Origin: an uncultured Veillonella sp.
GTDB taxonomy: Bacteria; Bacillota; Negativicutes; Veillonellales; Veillonellaceae
NCBI GenBank assembly: GCA_902466275.1
Contig: CABQQJ010000009.1
Location: 1 to 9,854, forward strand
Direction: 5' to 3'
DNA: 9,854 bases
Part shown: piece after piece, positions 6,901-9,854 of the stretch
Layout of the letters: every line of letters starts with the position of its first letter
How positions within the stretch are numbered: the stretch's first letter is position 1
Program-made: the position numbers and the translations under genes
Notes under the pieces: generated by a model
Told to the model about the DNA's origin: nothing
What the model saw: the letters and a program-made list of their open reading frames with translations, nothing else
Database searches by the model: none

Positions 6901-8148
6901 ATGATTGTAGAACTTATTTCTACAGGCTCAGAATTATTGCTAGGTGATACAGTAAATACGAATGTATCATGGCTAGCACAAGAGTTAAATAAATTAGGAT
7001 ATACCATTGCCCATCAATCGGTGGTAGGTGATAATCCGAAACGAATGGCTGAAGTTTTTCAGCTCGCTAGTACGAGGGCTGATATCGTTATTAGTACTGG
7101 TGGATTAGGACCTACGCAGGGTGATATTACACGTAATGTACTTGCCGATTCAATTGGCAGACCTATTGTGTTTAATCAAGAGGCCATGAACGAGCTTGAA
7201 AGGTTTTTTAAAAGTGTAAACCGTACTATACCCGATGCGAGTCGGCGAGAAGCACAATTACCAGAAGGGGCGAAGGTATTATATAACCCTGTTGGAGTTG
7301 CTCCAGGTGTAGTCGTTGAAGATGGCGACACTACGTACATACTTTTACCTGGACCTCCTGGAGAAATGAAGGGGATGTTCCACGAGAGCGTAGTACCTTA
7401 TTTAGATAATCGCTTTGGTTCGCAAGGTGTTGTTACATCCTATCGTTATGGCGTATATGATATTCGTGAAATTGATTTAGAAAGCACCTTGATGGATCTA
7501 ATTAAGAAGCAATCTAATCCGACCATAGCTTTGCTCATTAAAAAGGGCTACATTGAGGTTCGCATCACTGCTAAGGCTGAAACATTAGAAGCGGCCCAAG
7601 ACCTGCTTAATCCTTGGGATGCAATCATACGAGAACGCTTAGGCTCTCGCATAGGTCGCAACTTAACGATTTCTATGGAGGAAACATTAGGTCGAACCTT
7701 GTTAGAGGAACATAGTACTATTAGTACTGCTGAATCATGTACATCAGGATTGGTTGGTAAATTACTGACTAATGTCAGTGGCAGTAGTGAGTACTATATG
7801 GGTGGTGTCATTTCGTATAGTAATGATGTGAAACATCGTGTTTTAGGTGTACCACAAGATATGTTAGATACATATGGCGCTGTTAGTGAACAAGTGGCTA
7901 AGGCTATGGCAGAGGGGGCACGAACTGTTGGCCAAACAACATATGCTGTTTCTACAACGGGGATAGCCGGTCCTGGTGGAGGAACTCAAGAAAAGCCCGT
8001 TGGACTAGTGTGGTTTGGTGTTACTGGTCCACATGGCACAGTGGCCCATAAAGCTAATTTAATTGGCAATCGAGAAGATATTAGACAAAGTGCGGCAGAG
8101 CTAGCACTATACTATGTTTATACTTATATAACAGAAAAGGGGAAATAA
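6901..8148 (+). CDS. cinA: CinA: competence/damage-inducible protein A, with NMN amidohydrolase domain
   Basis: A two-domain CinA of 415 residues, the usual full length. Residues 1 to about 170 are the molybdopterin-binding-like (MoCF) domain, with [15 protein letters not shown] at the start, [11 protein letters not shown] (65-75) and [13 protein letters not shown] (148-160). A middle region (about 175-250) links to the C-terminal PncC domain (about 257-412), marked by [20 protein letters not shown] (275-294), the [14 protein letters not shown] block and [21 protein letters not shown] (353-373). In characterised members this domain converts nicotinamide mononucleotide to nicotinate mononucleotide in NAD salvage, and the N-terminal domain of some homologues hydrolyses ADP-ribose. 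Both domains look intact. The name comes from competence induction in streptococci, which cannot be assumed here. The gene ends four bases before recA, and its last codons contain the recA ribosome site. Cytoplasmic. Confidence 0.97.
   Translation: MIVELISTGSELLLGDTVNTNVSWLAQELNKLGYTIAHQSVVGDNPKRMAEVFQLASTRADIVISTGGLGPTQGDITRNVLADSIGRPIVFNQEAMNELERFFKSVNRTIPDASRREAQLPEGAKVLYNPVGVAPGVVVEDGDTTYILLPGPPGEMKGMFHESVVPYLDNRFGSQGVVTSYRYGVYDIREIDLESTLMDLIKKQSNPTIALLIKKGYIEVRITAKAETLEAAQDLLNPWDAIIRERLGSRIGRNLTISMEETLGRTLLEEHSTISTAESCTSGLVGKLLTNVSGSSEYYMGGVISYSNDVKHRVLGVPQDMLDTYGAVSEQVAKAMAEGARTVGQTTYAVSTTGIAGPGGGTQEKPVGLVWFGVTGPHGTVAHKANLIGNREDIRQSAAELALYYVYTYITEKGK
8138..8143 (+). promoter_or_regulatory. 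recA ribosome binding site inside the end of cinA
   Basis: AGGGGA lies within the last codons of cinA, nine bases before the recA ATG at 8153. Ribosomes finishing cinA therefore pass directly over the recA start region, which suggests translational coupling. Confidence 0.7.
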
Positions 8149-8152
8149 AATA

Positions 8153-9196
8153 ATGGCTGTAGATGGCAGACAAGCAGCGTTGGATAACGCGTTAAAACAA
8201 ATTGAAAAAGACTTTGGTAAAGGCGCTATTATGCGCCTTGGTGAAGCAGCAGATCGCATGAATGTAGAGGTTATCTCCTCTGGTTCTCTTGCAATCGATA
8301 TCGCTGTTGGCGTGGGTGGTTTCCCTCGTGGCCGTGTAATTGAAATCTACGGTCCAGAATCTTCTGGTAAAACAACAGTGGCTCTTCACGCTGTAGCAGA
8401 AGCGCAAAAACAAGGTGGCATTGCAGCTTTTATTGATGCAGAACATGCGATGGATCCTGTATATGCTCGTAACTTAGGTGTAGATATTAATAATCTATTG
8501 ATTTCTCAACCAGATAATGGTGAGCAAGCTCTTGAAATTACAGAAGCTCTTGTTCGCAGTGGCGCTGTAGATATCGTCGTAGTTGACTCCGTTGCAGCTT
8601 TGGTTCCTAAAGCTGAAATCGAGGGTGAAATGGGCGATGCTCACGTTGGTTTACAAGCTCGTTTGATGAGTAAAGCATTGCGTAAATTGACTGGTATTAT
8701 CAGCAAATCTAAAACGGTTGTTATCTTTATCAACCAATTGCGTGAAAAAGTAGGCGTAATGTTTGGTAACCCTGAAACAACAACTGGTGGTCGTGCATTG
8801 AAATTCTATTCCTCTGTACGCCTCGATGTTCGTAAGGGTGAATTGATTAAGGCTAATAATGAAAATGTAGGGGCCCGTACAAAGGTTAAGGTTGTTAAGA
8901 ACAAGGTGGCACCTCCATTTAAAACTGCTGAATTTGATTTGATGTATGGTCAAGGGATTTCCAGAGAAGGTACTCTTATCGATATCGGTACTAATATGGA
9001 AATTATCAAAAAATCTGGCGCGTGGTATTCCTATAATGGGGAACGGATGGGACAAGGTAAAGAAGCGGCAAAACAATACCTCTTCGATAATCCTCAAGTA
9101 GCTGAAGAAATCGATCGTATCATTCGTGATACATTAGCAGCTGAACCAGAAACATTCGATGTTGTTGGCGAAGATGCTACACCAGAAGAAGATTAA
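8153..9196 (+). CDS. recA: Recombinase RecA
   Basis: ATP-dependent strand-exchange protein that forms filaments on single-stranded DNA, drives homologous recombination and repair, and triggers LexA self-cleavage where an SOS response exists. At 347 residues it is full length. Visible marks: Walker A GPESSGKT (67-74), the catalytic glutamate in DAEHAMD (E97), Walker B ending VVVDSVAAL (142-150), loop L1 around [10 protein letters not shown] (157-166), and [21 protein letters not shown] (193-213), which carries the ATP-sensing Gln (Q195) and the start of the DNA-binding loop L2. The C-terminus is acidic (GEDATPEED), as is usual, where it tempers filament formation. There is no intein and no interruption. 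No LexA-type operator of the Gram-positive CGAACN4GTTCG form is seen upstream, so the promoter probably precedes cinA or lies further up. Transcription is stopped by the hairpin at 9212-9238. Confidence 0.99.
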   Translation: MAVDGRQAALDNALKQIEKDFGKGAIMRLGEAADRMNVEVISSGSLAIDIAVGVGGFPRGRVIEIYGPESSGKTTVALHAVAEAQKQGGIAAFIDAEHAMDPVYARNLGVDINNLLISQPDNGEQALEITEALVRSGAVDIVVVDSVAALVPKAEIEGEMGDAHVGLQARLMSKALRKLTGIISKSKTVVIFINQLREKVGVMFGNPETTTGGRALKFYSSVRLDVRKGELIKANNENVGARTKVKVVKNKVAPPFKTAEFDLMYGQGISREGTLIDIGTNMEIIKKSGAWYSYNGERMGQGKEAAKQYLFDNPQVAEEIDRIIRDTLAAEPETFDVVGEDATPEED

Positions 9197-9211
9197 TCGA
9201 TATAGCATATA

Positions 9212-9238
9212 AAAAAGGGCTACTGTGTAGCCCTTTTT
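9212..9238 (+). terminator. Strong intrinsic terminator between recA and recX
   Basis: GGGCTAC (9217-9223) and GTAGCCC (9227-9233) form a perfect 7-bp GC-rich stem with a TGT loop. It is flanked by five A on the left and followed by TTTTT, giving a classic terminator that could also work on the opposite strand. It begins 15 bases after the recA stop codon and ends 13 bases before the recX start. Confidence 0.92.
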
Positions 9239-9251
9239 CATTGAGGTTATT

Positions 9252-9710
9252 ATGATAGACGATATGTTTACAGAAGAGGAAAAGCAGGCTGCGTTAGATC
9301 AAGCCTATCGATTTCTTGCACAGCGCTTTTTAAGCTCTTATGAGCTGCGCCAAAAGATGAAACGAAAACAGATTTCATCGGAGCTCATTGATTATGTAGA
9401 AGAACGATTGATTTACTATGATTACATTAATGATGAACGTTTATCTGAGCAGGTATTAGCCTATTTGATGAAAGAACAGAAATACGGTGCTTATATGATT
9501 AAGCAAAAAATGAAACTTCGAGGACTTGCGATTCCTCAAGAAATTTCTGCTTATGATGAGGTAAAAGCTGCTTATCGGGTGGTAGAAAAAAAATTTGGAT
9601 CTATTCTCAATGAAGAGAAGACTCCTCGGGTAAAAGTTTTTAGTTTTCTCAAATACAGGGGGTTCTCAACAAGCACAATTCAAGTTGTATGCAATGATTT
9701 TTATGAATAA
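9252..9710 (+). CDS. recX: Regulatory protein RecX
   Basis: Small all-helical modulator of RecA; in characterised bacteria RecX binds the RecA filament and usually limits its growth and activity. The 152 residues fit the family. The helical-repeat pattern is clear: QAYRFLAQRFLSSYELRQKM (17-36) followed by a block with VEERLIYYDYINDERLSEQV (49-68) matches the canonical RecX repeat (L..R..S..EL, then L...G...D..), followed by MKEQKYGAYMIKQKMKLRGL (73-92) and a third, weaker repeat around VKVFSFLKYRGFSTSTIQ (127-144). The family match is moderate in sequence, but position directly after recA makes it firm. GAGG at 9243-9246 lies five bases before the ATG; a second ATG at 9264 is possible. With a strong terminator only 13 bases upstream and no room for a promoter between, expression probably depends on read-through from recA, or on a promoter within recA that I do not see. 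Confidence 0.93.
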   Translation: MIDDMFTEEEKQAALDQAYRFLAQRFLSSYELRQKMKRKQISSELIDYVEERLIYYDYINDERLSEQVLAYLMKEQKYGAYMIKQKMKLRGLAIPQEISAYDEVKAAYRVVEKKFGSILNEEKTPRVKVFSFLKYRGFSTSTIQVVCNDFYE

Positions 9711-9749
9711 ATTCTGCTTTTGGAGAGGCCTTGGTAGGCTTGTAAAATC

Positions 9750-9778
9750 TTGACAGAAAGGGCTTTGAAGTCTAAAAT
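9750..9778 (+). promoter_or_regulatory. Sigma-70/SigA-type promoter for the gene beyond the right edge
   Basis: TTGACA (9750-9755), a perfect -35 box, is followed after exactly 17 bases by TAAAAT (9773-9778), one base off the -10 consensus. Transcription would start near 9785 and run out of the window. It lies 40 bases after recX, in otherwise non-coding DNA, and separates the next gene from the recA-recX unit. This is the best promoter match I find in the window. Confidence 0.8.
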
Positions 9779-9854
9779 TAATAATAGCCTTATTTATTTA
9801 TATGATGATATGGCTAATTGATAATTTAATGCATAAAGGGCATAAAAAGGAGCA
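9779..9854 (+). promoter_or_regulatory. 5' leader and Shine-Dalgarno of a downstream gene whose start is outside the window
   Basis: AT-rich leader after the promoter. It contains an imperfect inverted repeat, TAGCCTTAT at 9785-9793 against ATATGGCTA at 9808-9816 (one mismatch), which could fold. AAGGAG at 9847-9852 is a good ribosome site, so a start codon is expected a few bases past the end. In related genomes the gene after recA-recX is often rny (ribonuclease Y), but nothing of it is visible. Confidence 0.6.

Noticed and set aside
8082..8113. Possible promoter for recA inside cinA (TAGACA ... TATACT)
   Set aside because: The two boxes are each one base off consensus, but the spacer is 20 bases, too long for a normal sigma-70 promoter.
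8651..9097. Long open frame of 148 codons on the - strand inside recA
   Set aside because: It lies wholly opposite the unmistakable recA gene, and its translation looks like no family I recognise. I found no supporting ribosome site. Other antisense frames opposite ftsK, ygiQ, rimO and cinA were rejected on the same ground.
9726..9741. Short hairpin after recX (GCCT / AGGC) as a terminator
   Set aside because: The stem is only about 4-6 pairs with a G-T pair, and no T-run follows it.
1..9854. A novel defence, mobile or biosynthetic system
   Set aside because: Every gene belongs to a known family, spacing is tight and codon use looks uniform. There are no transposase or integrase genes, direct-repeat arrays or insertion boundaries, so no such system is supported.

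Overview
This window looks like an ordinary chromosomal housekeeping segment of a low-to-medium GC bacterium of the Firmicutes/Negativicutes type. A Veillonella-like organism is my best guess. The guess rests on the style of the proteins, the AT-leaning codon use and the gene order ftsK - HTH/RodZ-like - radical SAM - rimO - cinA - recA - recX. The genus cannot be proved from sequence reading alone. All eight genes lie on the + strand and are tightly packed, with no gap longer than about 145 bases. I see no mobile element, CRISPR array, tRNA or rRNA.

Layout. Bases 1-1880 hold the 3' part of ftsK (DNA translocase; the membrane domain lies upstream of the window). Then comes a 150-residue RodZ-like protein with a helix-turn-helix and one transmembrane segment at its extreme C-terminus (1929-2381). 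A YgiQ/UPF0313 radical SAM protein follows (2421-4367) and ends in a hairpin that may be a weak terminator. Next is a membrane-anchored periplasmic-binding-protein of the iron-transport type with no transporter partners (4424-5461). It is followed by rimO (5517-6863), cinA (6901-8148), recA (8153-9196), a strong intrinsic terminator (9212-9238) and recX (9252-9710). The last 144 bases are non-coding. They carry a near-consensus sigma-70 promoter and, at the very edge, a Shine-Dalgarno sequence for a gene that starts just outside the window. The common neighbour in this position is rny, but that cannot be seen.

How the genes relate. ftsK, recA, recX and cinA concern DNA segregation, recombination and nucleotide salvage. 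cinA and recA are separated by 4 bases, with the recA ribosome site inside cinA, so they are almost certainly co-transcribed. recX, a modulator of RecA, sits behind a strong terminator and so is probably made at a fraction of the RecA level. The RodZ-like protein belongs to cell-shape or envelope biology. YgiQ and RimO are both iron-sulfur radical SAM enzymes, and the gene between them encodes an iron-type binding protein; a functional link is possible but speculative.

I did not find a clear novel multi-gene system. The most useful oddities are the orphan anchored binding protein, the RodZ-like protein that lacks any extracytoplasmic domain, the terminator that splits recA from recX, and the promoter-plus-leader at the right edge.
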